Assembly (NCBI RefSeq): GCF_001591965.1
Contig: NZ_BCVX01000004.1
Coordinates: 1-64,000 of the forward strand
DNA length: 64,000 nt
Direction: 5' to 3'
Source of the DNA: Lysinibacillus odysseyi 34hs-1 = NBRC 100172
GTDB taxonomy: Bacteria > Bacillota > Bacilli > Bacillales_A > Planococcaceae
Shown here: in pieces, positions 1 to 7,986 of the stretch
Numbering within the stretch: the first letter of the stretch is position 1
Layout: the number at the start of each line of letters is the position of its first letter
Notes under the pieces: generated by a model
Database searches by the model: none
Seen by the model: the letters and a program-made list of their open reading frames with translations, nothing else
Told to the model about the DNA's origin: nothing
Position numbers and translations under genes: made by a program

Positions 1-30
1 ACTTTTTAAATAACTTGCATATAATATTAT

Positions 31-105
31 TGGGGTATAGCCAAGCGGTAAGGCAACGGATTTTGATTCCGTCATGCCTAGGTTCGAATCCTAGTACCCC
101 AGCCA
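31..105 (+). tRNA. tRNA-Gln (TTG)
   Basis: A full cloverleaf can be drawn. The acceptor arm TGGGGTA (31-37) pairs with TACCCCA (95-101), and the T-arm carries GGTTCGAATCC. The anticodon loop TTTTGAT gives anticodon TTG, reading glutamine codons. CCA is encoded at 103-105. It is the first of five closely spaced tRNA genes, and the cluster probably continues to the left of the window. Confidence 0.95.
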
Positions 106-108
106 TTT

Positions 109-183
109 GCGGAAGTAGTTCAGTGGTAGAACACCACCTTGCCAAGGTGGGGGTCGCGAGTTCGAACCTCGTCTTCCGCTCCA
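109..183 (+). tRNA. tRNA-Gly (GCC), copy 1
   Basis: The acceptor arm GCGGAAG pairs with CTTCCGC, the anticodon loop TTGCCAA gives GCC, the T-arm carries GTTCGAA, and CCA is encoded. It starts three bases after the tRNA-Gln gene, so both are probably cut from one precursor. An identical copy lies at 321-395. Confidence 0.95.
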
Positions 184-196
184 AATTTCTTTTAAC

Positions 197-270
197 GGCG
201 GCTTAGCCAAGTGGTAAGGCACAGGTCTGCAACACCTTTATCACCGGTTCAAATCCGGTAGCCGCCTCCA
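197..270 (+). tRNA. tRNA-Cys (GCA)
   Basis: The acceptor arm GGCGGCT pairs with AGCCGCC, the anticodon loop CTGCAAC gives GCA, and CCA is encoded. The overall sequence resembles Bacillus tRNA-Cys. The outermost anticodon-stem pair is mismatched (C opposite T). It sits between the two identical tRNA-Gly copies. Confidence 0.93.
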
Positions 271-320
271 GTATTTTTTTGATCGGACATCCGGTTTTTT
301 TTTATCTTAACTAACAATCT

Positions 321-395
321 GCGGAAGTAGTTCAGTGGTAGAACACCACCTTGCCAAGGTGGGGGTCGCGAGTTCGAACCTCGTCTTCCGCTCCA
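321..395 (+). tRNA. tRNA-Gly (GCC), copy 2
   Basis: This copy is identical in sequence to the tRNA-Gly at 109-183, with anticodon GCC and an encoded CCA. Duplicated tRNA-Gly genes in one cluster are common in Bacillales and raise dosage for abundant glycine codons. Confidence 0.95.
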
Positions 396-401
396 ATCCT
401 T

Positions 402-486
402 GCCGGTGTGGCGGAATTGGCAGACGCGCACGACTCAAAATCGTGTTCCTTCTGGAGTGCCGGTTCGACCCCGGCCACCGGTATCA
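402..486 (+). tRNA. tRNA-Leu (CAA)
   Basis: This is a class II tRNA with a long variable arm. The acceptor GCCGGTG pairs with CACCGGT (476-482) through a terminal G-U. The anticodon loop CTCAAAA gives CAA. After discriminator A483 the gene reads TCA rather than CCA, so the mature end would have to be trimmed and rebuilt by the CCA-adding enzyme, unlike the four upstream tRNAs. It is the last gene of the cluster. Confidence 0.92.
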
Positions 487-513
487 TAATACTGCTACCA
501 TTGCAGTAAAATC

Positions 514-549
514 AACGTTTCTTACTATATTGTAGGAAACGTTTTTTTA
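514..549 (+). terminator. Rho-independent terminator of the tRNA cluster
   Basis: AACGTTTCTTAC pairs with GTAGGAAACGTT (one G-T pair) around a short loop, followed by a run of seven T. It closes the tRNA transcript. Confidence 0.88.
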
Positions 550-1186
550 TTTGCCTTAATATAATTTTGTAAAAGAAATCGTTTGCATAAAATTTTGCTT
601 TTACCTGTCATTAAAAAGCGAAGAATTAATAGTAGCAGGATATACGAAGGAGCTATCTATTGAGGAATTATCATTCATTAATACAATAAAGGTTTTAAAA
701 TGTGCTATAAAACTCTAAGAGGATAGGACATTATCACCCTCCCTTAACACTACTATGAAAGAACATATAAAACGGAATGTTGTTATCCTCATAGAAGAAA
801 GAAGGTATTATAAGCCTTTAAAAGGCACTTAAGAGCCATTCGGGCATTCTTTTATTAGGAGAGGAGAGAAAGATCATACTTTTCCTAAATGAAACAAGCA
901 TCTGTTTGATGAATTATAAGGAAGAGGGTTTTATTGAATAAGTTAATACGCCATACAATGAATATGAAAAGGTATAAAGGTTGAGTCATACCTATCCAGT
1001 TAAAAATGAAAATCAGCTCCAAAAGTATACTATAATTCATGGCGACTATAACTCTGGTGGATTGTTTAGAAGCTATGGAAGCTTGGATTAATTATGAAAA
1101 GGGAGTGTTGGTATCAACCCAACAGTGTCTAAGCAATCATTATAGGCTGGCACATCTTCTTTTTATCATATTATCAAAAATATAAT
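550..1186. other. Gene-poor, apparently decayed stretch
   Basis: No open frame with a ribosome binding site was found on either strand. Short broken frames, such as a 48-codon frame starting at 1039, have no recognisable product. The stretch ends at two strong hairpins, one with a T-tract, which suggests a transcription unit once ended here and the gene itself decayed. The origin cannot be read from the sequence. Confidence 0.4.
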
Positions 1187-1217
1187 GAAGACAAAGCCAT
1201 AGAACGGCTTTGTCTTC
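1187..1217 (+). terminator. Hairpin, 12-bp perfect stem
   Basis: GAAGACAAAGCC pairs perfectly with GGCTTTGTCTTC around a 7-base loop. There is no strong T-tract of its own. It stands directly before the terminator at 1224-1258, forming a double hairpin with no intact gene upstream. Confidence 0.6.
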
Positions 1218-1223
1218 ACTCCG

Positions 1224-1258
1224 GAGCATTATCCAATAAGGATAATGCTCTTTTTCTT
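1224..1258 (+). terminator. Strong rho-independent terminator
   Basis: GAGCATTATCC pairs perfectly with GGATAATGCTC around a 5-base loop, followed by TTTTTCTTT. It insulates the S-layer-type gene from upstream transcription. Confidence 0.85.
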
Positions 1259-1303
1259 TAAATTAATAACCTTCATTTCACGGCAGTTTTTCTCTTTCGA
1301 CAG

Positions 1304-1337
1304 TCTTTTGACTTGGTCAAAAGAGAGGTAATATAAA
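1304..1337 (+). promoter_or_regulatory. Possible sigma-A promoter with overlapping inverted repeat
   Basis: TTGACT (1308-1313) and TATAAA (1332-1337) are spaced 18 bp and could be -35 and -10 boxes, leaving about a 500-base leader before the SLH gene. The -35 lies inside a perfect 9-bp inverted repeat, TCTTTTGAC-TTG-GTCAAAAGA (1304-1324), which could be an operator. Long leaders are usual for S-layer genes. The assignment is tentative. Confidence 0.35.
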
Positions 1338-1842
1338 TTTTTAATATAAACTATAGCTATTTTATTTATTCATCTTACACTTACAATTAATGGTTAGAGT
1401 TATTGTTATTCAATATTTTCTTTAAGTAGAGATCTAAATTCTTTTAGTCTTTTCTAGGGAGCAAGATAGTAGAGTGCGGGATTGTAATAGTGAGATGTTT
1501 GAAGGAAAAAATGATTCACCGAATAACAGCAATTCGGTTATAGATTAAGATACACTAATATTTTTATCCCGATATTCAAAAATTTATATATGAAAATTTT
1601 ATTATTTATTATAAAATATTTTTACCACATTTGTATGATAGGTAGACTAATAGACTAAATATGGGAAGTAGTAAATGGTGGTATATAGATTAATTGGTAA
1701 TTATGACCTAAAATCTATTGTGGAATTGACGATGAAGAAAGGAAGATATTCCAATCTAGAAATATATAGAAAAGATGCATCACTAATTACTACTTATTTG
1801 CACGATGGTCACCATCAATAATTAGAGAAAGAATGAGAGACT

Positions 1843-4800
1843 ATGAAGAAAAAGAATAACAACAACAACTTTAATAAGATAATGGCATCTACGATTACAG
1901 CATCTATTGTAGCAAGTGCTTTAGTGACAGCTGTACCAAATGCTAACGCAGCTGCCGCTAAATTTAAAGATGTGCAGTCAGATGCATACTTTTACGAAGC
2001 AGTAAATAATTTACATGCGCGAAATATTATTAGCGGCTATGCTGATGGTACATTTCGTCCGTACGAAATTTTAACTCGGGCCCAAGCAGCAAAAATCATT
2101 GCACTTGCATTAGATTTAGATACAACGAATATTAAAGACCCAGGATTTAAAGATGTATCCAAGGAGAATGGTGCATATAAATATATTGCTGCATTGGCGA
2201 ATAAAGGCATTGTTACAGGATCTAAAGGTGAATACAAACCGAATAATCCTATGACTCGTGCACAGATGGCTAAAGTTATATCCTTATCCTATAACCTTCA
2301 AAATGAAAATTCTCAACAGCTACCATTCGCAGATGTGAATCAAGACGATTGGTTTAAAAATTATGTTGAAGCATTGTTTGAAAATCAAATTACATCCGGA
2401 ACGACTTCAACAACATTTTCACCTAATAAAAATGTGACTCGCGGACAAATGGTAGCATTCGTTTACCGCAGTGAAAACAAAATAAAGCCTGTTCAAGTAA
2501 ATGAAACGATATCTAATATTACGAAGGAAACAATCGTTACATCTGAAGGAACATATATACTTTCAGACGAACAGAAGAAATGGATTAATCCTAGTAATCT
2601 GGAGGCTTTAAAAGGGGCTAGCTTAAAACTATCTTCAAAAGAAAATAAGATTGAAAAAATACAATCCATTGAATTAACAGCAAAGGGTACACCAAGTACA
2701 GATATATTAAACCCATATGCAAATCATCTTGTATTTGACGGAAAAGGAGCAATAATTGATTCGGATGTCATTGTGAACGGCGACTATATCACAATGAAAA
2801 ATATCACAATTATGGGTGATTTACATGTTGACAAAGGCGTTGAGAATTCTTTCTTTTCTGAATTCATAAAAGTAGAAGGGAAAACGACGGTTGATGACTC
2901 TCTACAAGTAGCAAGCCAGACTAAATCATATAAAACTTTTGCAAAGGTAGCATCTACGAATAACTTCCCGTTAGCAGCCTTAAATACACTTACAGCGAAG
3001 GGAAGAGTTGTGTTCAGTGAATTCCAATTGGGAGATATGAATATCGATAAAAATGCAGATGTTATTTTCCTATCGAAAACATTGGGCATGTCTACAGTAG
3101 GAGAAATCGTTGTTAATAGCAATGTAACATTAACTGCAGAAAGTTCAGTGGTGCTTCCTAAATTAGTCATTGCTCAAGGAGCTGGCGACGTTGCCATTAA
3201 CTCTAATGTAACATCCTTAAAAGTGACAACTACTAACAACGTTAAATTAGCAGGTAAAAGTGACATTGAAAACCTATCCCTAATGACAAAGGCAAATGTA
3301 AATCTACAAACAATTGGGCGAGTAAGTAACCTTGAAATAGTTAATAAAGAAACAAACGTGACAGTAGGAACAGAAACGAAAATTGGTAATCTTGTTATTC
3401 CAACAGGATCGAAACCAGTTGATATAATAGGAAACTATAATGCTGTAAAAGAAAATGTTGAACAAGTTGGAGGAACAAAGAACCCGGATTTATCTGACAA
3501 TCCGTCTAGTAACTCAGGTAGTGGATCAATTGTCACGACACCACCAGCACCATCAGCAGCACCAACAGGACTGCAAGGTGTATCTCCAAGTGTGAGAGGC
3601 AATGATGGTAAAATTACAGGTTTAGATGCAAGTAAGACATACCAATATAAATTAACTACTGACACAAGCTGGACGAATATACCTTTATTATCAACAGAGA
3701 TTACTGGCTTAGGCGCTGGAAACTACGAAGTACGTTTTGCAGCAAAGGGGAACGTACCAGCAAGTCTATCATCGACTGTATCTGTAAGTCTTGAATCATT
3801 AGGCATTTTAACTGTTAATGCTGTAGATGATGCTTCAAGTAACGATAAAACAAGCATTAATGTAACTGAAGTCCCCGATTTAGGCTCTGAATTTGCTTAT
3901 AAGGTTTTTGATAATGATATTGCAGCGAATGCTGGAATACCAACAATAAACGCTGATGTGTCCTCTTGGGAGCCACTTCCGCGGGATGGAAAGATTTTAG
4001 CGGCTGATGGTAAGCAAATTGTTGTAGTAGAGAGAAATCAAGTAGGCCAAGCGAAAAAGACTGGACAAGTAGCTGCTGTGACACTGATCAACAACCGATT
4101 GTTAGAAACGGTTATGATAGACGGTAAAGATGGTGTAAGTTCTCAAGATGGAAAAGTTGAAACAATTCGCCTGAAGTTTTCAGCGAATATTGATCCAATG
4201 TCAGTATATAATAACTCATTTACAGTGAATGGATTTAATGTTGAGTCTATAAAAGTAACAGATAAAAACGGAAGAACGCCTGTACTTAGTGATGGTATAA
4301 CTCCTAATCCTTTATATACGCAAGGTGAAAATCAATATATCACGATTAGAGTTACACCAAAGGAAGGTACTTTGTTCACACCAACAGTTAATCAAAATCC
4401 GGACTTATCTATAGTAGATGTTAATAGAGTGAATATAACTGGAATTAATGTTACAGCAATTGATCAGGCTGCACCAGTTATTATTAGTTCAGCCTTCGTT
4501 GACAATGGTTCTAGCGGTGTAGATGCAGGGGACCAATTAACGATTACATTCTCAGAAGATGTAAACCTTATTTCTAATAATCTAGCTGATTTAGCGAATG
4601 ATTTTGCATTAAGTAATCAAGCTAATGCTAATTTTGCTTTTGCTAGCGATGATAGCTTCGAACTTACGGGAAATACAGTTACAGTAACATTAGGTTCAAC
4701 GACAGTATCAAAAATGGAACCAAATACGACAATTACGATGAGTGGAAATGGTAATGATATTTCCTTAAGAGATGCCGCCTTGAATAAAGCGAAGCCTCAA

Positions 4801-5466
4801 AAAGTGTTTGTGAGTGAAACAGAGTATTCTACTCCAAAGACAATAGAGATAAATAACATACCATTACCTATCGTAAATGTAGTTGCTGCACCTAATGCAG
4901 CTAAAGCACAAGGAACCAATCCAGGAACAATCAAACTGACAGGATTGACTGATGGTGTTAAGTATGAATATTTAATAGATAATGACGCTGCAACATCTGT
5001 TAGCGTTGATTGGACACGGGCAACATCAGTAGCACTATTAGGTAAAACAGAAATTGATAACATTCCGGTGAATGCGGGTCAATATGTGCACATTCGTGTA
5101 GCTTCAGCAGAGGCACAACCAGCAAGTGACGTACAAAATTTAGCGCAAGTTGAGTTGAGTGATATAAAACCTGCTGCTGCTCCTAATCCAGGTGCAATGT
5201 CAATGGCGGGATCTACTGGTGCAGGGTATACAAAATTAACAAATTTAATACCAGAGGAGACTTATGAATATTATATTGATAGCAATCCAACTGCAGCAGA
5301 TGACGCAACTGGTTGGCAAGAGGAAACGGCTAATCCAAATGGTGCTATTGAAAATATCCCAGCTAATACTTCGCAATATATTCATATTCGTGTAAAAGCC
5401 ACCCTAGAAAAACCTGCATCTTATATAAAGGATATTCAGGGGCAAGGCCAAGTTTCAAATCCGTAA
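1843..5466 (+). CDS. SLH-domain surface (S-layer-type) protein
   Basis: A 1207-residue secreted protein. Residues 1-36 form a signal peptide (charged Asn-rich start, hydrophobic core, cleavage near ANA|AAA). Three SLH domains follow at about 41-94, 102-153 and 161-211, each with an FxDV-type start and a TRAQ/TRGQ motif; SLH domains anchor proteins to pyruvylated secondary wall polymer. A beta-rich region with little charge follows, then a Ser/Gly/Pro linker near 550-570. Three related modules of about 85-95 residues occur near 571-648, 1015-1100 and 1111-1207; the last two share KLTxL, YEY, IDN/IENIP and YIHIRV-type segments. Two Ig-like segments near 760 and 890 carry xDxxxTITFSE motifs. It may be the S-layer protein itself or an S-layer-associated protein. 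The ribosome binding site is weak (GAGAGA), and GATGGTCACCATC (1804-1816) lies just upstream. Confidence 0.85.
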   Translation: MKKKNNNNNFNKIMASTITASIVASALVTAVPNANAAAAKFKDVQSDAYFYEAVNNLHARNIISGYADGTFRPYEILTRAQAAKIIALALDLDTTNIKDPGFKDVSKENGAYKYIAALANKGIVTGSKGEYKPNNPMTRAQMAKVISLSYNLQNENSQQLPFADVNQDDWFKNYVEALFENQITSGTTSTTFSPNKNVTRGQMVAFVYRSENKIKPVQVNETISNITKETIVTSEGTYILSDEQKKWINPSNLEALKGASLKLSSKENKIEKIQSIELTAKGTPSTDILNPYANHLVFDGKGAIIDSDVIVNGDYITMKNITIMGDLHVDKGVENSFFSEFIKVEGKTTVDDSLQVASQTKSYKTFAKVASTNNFPLAALNTLTAKGRVVFSEFQLGDMNIDKNADVIFLSKTLGMSTVGEIVVNSNVTLTAESSVVLPKLVIAQGAGDVAINSNVTSLKVTTTNNVKLAGKSDIENLSLMTKANVNLQTIGRVSNLEIVNKETNVTVGTETKIGNLVIPTGSKPVDIIGNYNAVKENVEQVGGTKNPDLSDNPSSNSGSGSIVTTPPAPSAAPTGLQGVSPSVRGNDGKITGLDASKTYQYKLTTDTSWTNIPLLSTEITGLGAGNYEVRFAAKGNVPASLSSTVSVSLESLGILTVNAVDDASSNDKTSINVTEVPDLGSEFAYKVFDNDIAANAGIPTINADVSSWEPLPRDGKILAADGKQIVVVERNQVGQAKKTGQVAAVTLINNRLLETVMIDGKDGVSSQDGKVETIRLKFSANIDPMSVYNNSFTVNGFNVESIKVTDKNGRTPVLSDGITPNPLYTQGENQYITIRVTPKEGTLFTPTVNQNPDLSIVDVNRVNITGINVTAIDQAAPVIISSAFVDNGSSGVDAGDQLTITFSEDVNLISNNLADLANDFALSNQANANFAFASDDSFELTGNTVTVTLGSTTVSKMEPNTTITMSGNGNDISLRDAALNKAKPQKVFVSETEYSTPKTIEINNIPLPIVNVVAAPNAAKAQGTNPGTIKLTGLTDGVKYEYLIDNDAATSVSVDWTRATSVALLGKTEIDNIPVNAGQYVHIRVASAEAQPASDVQNLAQVELSDIKPAAAPNPGAMSMAGSTGAGYTKLTNLIPEETYEYYIDSNPTAADDATGWQEETANPNGAIENIPANTSQYIHIRVKATLEKPASYIKDIQGQGQVSNP

Positions 5467-5485
5467 TTTAGCTTCATGTTAATCG

Positions 5486-5520
5486 AAATGGGTCACTAAA
5501 AAAGTGATCCATTTCACCTT
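5486..5520 (+). terminator. Likely terminator after the SLH gene
   Basis: AAATGGGTCAC pairs with GTGATCCATTT (one G-T) around a 7-base A-rich loop. The downstream T-tract is weak (CACCTT), so termination strength is uncertain. Confidence 0.55.
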
Positions 5521-5573
5521 GTCATCAAATTAAATTTATTAGTTAAACTATTTTTATATAGAAGGTAAAAATC

Positions 5574-6446
5574 ATGCAAATTCAAAAATTAAATCAAACA
5601 CAAGTTGCTGAAGTATTGTTACATTTTGAGAACGTTAAAGGCGATTTTTTATTGAAGGACATAAACAACGAATCATTTGTAATAGGTGTTTCGATTGATA
5701 AAAATAATGAGATACTTGGGATAATATTTGCGGAATATAAAGAGTTAGACAGGATGGGGGTCGTCTATTCGGTCAATGTCAGGGAAAAGTTTCAAAATAA
5801 AAACATTGAAGAAAAACTATTGAAGTTTGCCGAAAAAGAACTAAAGGCAAAAGGTGCAAAAGTTTTATATACAAATATTTTTCCGGAAACTAGTCCGAAT
5901 GTAAAATTTACATTAAGAAAGCAATCGTGGACTCCGCCAGCTTTGGATAAGACTCATTTTATTATTAATGTTAATGATATGAAGCAGGAAAAATGGATTG
6001 AAACAAACACTTTTTCGGAAGATTTCTCAGTGAAAGAGCTGAATCAAATTCGTGATACAGAGCTGGAATCCTTACGCAATGCTGATTGGTATCCTGCACA
6101 TTTATCACCTTTAGAGGACTTTCAATTTGGCGAAGCTAGTACGCAAACGAGCTTTTGGCTTTACTTTAAAGAGGAAATCGTCGGTTGGATATTAAGTACA
6201 AACGTTAATAATGAACATTTATTTATTACATCTCTCTTCATTAAAGAAGATAGAAGGAATCATTATCTTTTAAGACCGTTACTAGGTGAGGTTATAAAAA
6301 ATCAAATTAAGCTTAATATTCCTTATGCTTGTTTTGATGTGAGAAATGAAGACAAAAAAGTATTGAAATTTTTCAAGAGTTTTTTTAGACACTATATTCA
6401 TAATACCATTGAAATTCACAGTTCATATAAAATATTGAGAAGGTAG
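5574..6446 (+). CDS. Tandem GNAT-fold acetyltransferase-like protein
   Basis: A 290-residue soluble protein. Two GNAT-like halves can be seen. The N-terminal half has a GVVYSVNVREKFQNK segment followed by an amphipathic EEKLLKFAEKEL helix, matching the beta4/alpha3 acetyl-CoA binding region (V-x-x-x-x-Q/R-x-K). The C-terminal half has LFITSLFIKEDRRN and a following LLRPLLGEV helix. The usual Q/RxxGxG/A motif is degenerate in both, so catalytic activity is not assured. The ribosome binding site AGAAGG precedes ATG 5574. It lies 107 bp after the SLH gene on the same strand, behind a weak terminator, so partial cotranscription is possible. No substrate can be assigned. Confidence 0.65.
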   Translation: MQIQKLNQTQVAEVLLHFENVKGDFLLKDINNESFVIGVSIDKNNEILGIIFAEYKELDRMGVVYSVNVREKFQNKNIEEKLLKFAEKELKAKGAKVLYTNIFPETSPNVKFTLRKQSWTPPALDKTHFIINVNDMKQEKWIETNTFSEDFSVKELNQIRDTELESLRNADWYPAHLSPLEDFQFGEASTQTSFWLYFKEEIVGWILSTNVNNEHLFITSLFIKEDRRNHYLLRPLLGEVIKNQIKLNIPYACFDVRNEDKKVLKFFKSFFRHYIHNTIEIHSSYKILRR

Positions 6447-6450
6447 TACA

Positions 6451-6597
6451 GAATCGTTAACAAGCATAAGCACGCTGAAAACCGTAGAGGTTAAGAGCCA
6501 TTTATATTTTGGATTACGCTATGAAACAGTGGCTTTTACGATTTCTTTAGAAATGGCTCCTCCTGCTTGATGTAAAATGTGTTGATTCTAACGATTC
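6451..6597. repeat. 147-bp imperfect palindrome of nested inverted repeats
   Basis: Three nested inverted pairs occur in order: GAATCGTTA (6451-6459) with TAACGATTC (6589-6597), CAAGCA (6461-6466) with TGCTTG (6564-6569), and GAGCCATTT (6495-6503) with AAATGGCTC (6551-6559). It begins four bases after the GNAT stop codon. It could be a small non-autonomous MITE-like element or a structured 3' RNA. No target-site duplication is evident. Confidence 0.5.
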
Positions 6598-6663
6598 ACC
6601 TTCCCATAAAGGTAATAGGAATTTTTCATCTTTATTATAAAAGTAAGTACAAATTACCTCATG

Positions 6664-6727
6664 CCTTCTAATAATAGTAGTGTTCTATGATAATGATATT
6701 AACATTACTTGTTAGAAGGTTTTTTAT
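6664..6727 (+). terminator. Long hairpin followed by a T-tract
   Basis: CCTTCTAATAA...GTGTT pairs imperfectly with AACATTACTTGTTAGAAGG, followed by TTTTTT. It is a plausible final terminator for the GNAT transcript. Confidence 0.5.
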
Positions 6728-7034
6728 ATCGGAGGCAGAGAACGACTTAGATAAATCATTTGGTGAAATTACAAGCGAAGAGAAGGAATGTATGAAGTGC
6801 GGGTGCGTCTGTCTAATTTGAAAAGAATCGAGCATATTAGCAAGTAAGCATAGAAGGTTTCCCAACGCTGCTCCTCAACAGAAAAAATTCCTGAAATCTT
6901 GGCTGTACCGCCCATCAGATAACGGATATAGCCATAACGTATAATCAAATCATTTCAATTCGCGGGATTTTAATTAGAAAGAAGGAGAGCTTACTTCTTA
7001 CTTAATAATAATCTGCTTATATATAAGACGTGTT
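6728..7034. other. Intergenic, no gene seen
   Basis: This stretch and the rest of 6447-7034 hold the palindrome at 6451-6597 and the hairpin at 6664-6727. No frame has a credible ribosome binding site. A 44-codon frame from ATG 6687 ends in a Cys-rich tail but lies across the hairpin and was not called. Confidence 0.4.
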
Positions 7035-7757
7035 TTAAATCAGTAATAACAATAAAGAATAGCCTACCATGCCTAGAAAGAAGGATATGAAGCTGCTTTT
7101 TCTTTCTTCGGGTAATTCCTCTTTTAAAACATTCAGGATGATACCGCCTGCCAAGAAAGCAGTAAGTAAGGAAACATACACTTCCTCTAATTGTGTATAG
7201 ACTCCTACTACCCACCCAAGTAAAATAGCGACTGTTAACAGCCACCTTCCGTAGCGGTCATAAATTTCCTTATGGTCTTTTCGCAGACTATGGTCATTCG
7301 TAACGAAATGTACGGCCAAGGCCAAAAAATAAAAGAACATCCCCCAATTACTTTTATATTCCTCCCTGATCAGCAGATAGCCAATCAAGGCATTATAGAG
7401 AAAAAAAGAGGCAATATGAATCCAAAAAACACCTAGATTTGTTTCTTCGTCTTGCTGCTTTTTAGAGTTCTTCACCATTCTCTCCAGCCCATAAAAAGCA
7501 GTAAGACCCAATAAAGCAATTATATAAGCATGATTCTCTAAAGTTTCAAATATGCCTGATTTTACTGCTTCTGAAAGGATTTCCTGGTGCTTGTTTAAAT
7601 CCGGTAAGAGATGAATAAAAACATAGGAGACAGCGATTCCCCCAGCAATTGAAAGGAAACGGCTTCTCGGAGTATCCTTTATAAATTTCATTGATTTCGA
7701 AAAGAAATGAATCAGCATAAAACCGATTGCAAAAATGAGGCTAAGCCACGTTTCCAA
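7035..7757 (-). CDS. ZIP-like polytopic membrane protein
   Basis: About 240 residues with seven or eight hydrophobic segments. Motifs recall ZIP-family metal transporters: HLLPDL in TM2, AVHFVTNDHS in the middle, and LKEELPEE near the last helices, where ZIP proteins carry metal ligands. The resemblance is distant and the metal-binding His/Asp set is not complete, so metal transport is inference. TTG at 7757 is chosen because GGGAGGGAG sits 6-8 bases upstream of it; an in-frame ATG at 7772 lies before that site and would put the ribosome binding site inside the gene. It is a single gene, divergent from the phosphatase-like gene at 7987. Confidence 0.6.
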   Translation of the reverse strand: METWLSLIFAIGFMLIHFFSKSMKFIKDTPRSRFLSIAGGIAVSYVFIHLLPDLNKHQEILSEAVKSGIFETLENHAYIIALLGLTAFYGLERMVKNSKKQQDEETNLGVFWIHIASFFLYNALIGYLLIREEYKSNWGMFFYFLALAVHFVTNDHSLRKDHKEIYDRYGRWLLTVAILLGWVVGVYTQLEEVYVSLLTAFLAGGIILNVLKEELPEERKSSFISFFLGMVGYSLLLLLI

Positions 7758-7986
7758 AATTCTCCCTCCCATGTCCAGCTTATTTATATGTACATTTCAC
7801 CCAAAAAAAGAAGATGAAACAAAGGGATAAAGAAATTTAATTATTCTCATGTAAGCCTATGTAACGCCCTTATTCATTCGGTCGGCATATTTATACCCGA
7901 GCAGTGAAGGGATTTTATTTTTAAAAAGCATGTATTCATTCGGAATCACCATACTACTACTAATGAATGGAAGACAGGTGACAACG

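Noticed and set aside
1039-1185. 48-codon frame before the double terminator.
   Set aside because: No ribosome site and no recognisable product; the surrounding sequence is full of stops, so it is taken as chance or decay.
6687-6821. 44-codon frame ending in a Cys-rich tail (CMKCGCVCLI).
   Set aside because: No ribosome site upstream, and it runs through the arm of the terminator-like hairpin at 6664-6727.
7930-7986. Upstream ATG for the phosphodiesterase gene.
   Set aside because: No ribosome site, and it would place 19 extra residues before the signal anchor; ATG 7987 has AGGTGA at good spacing.
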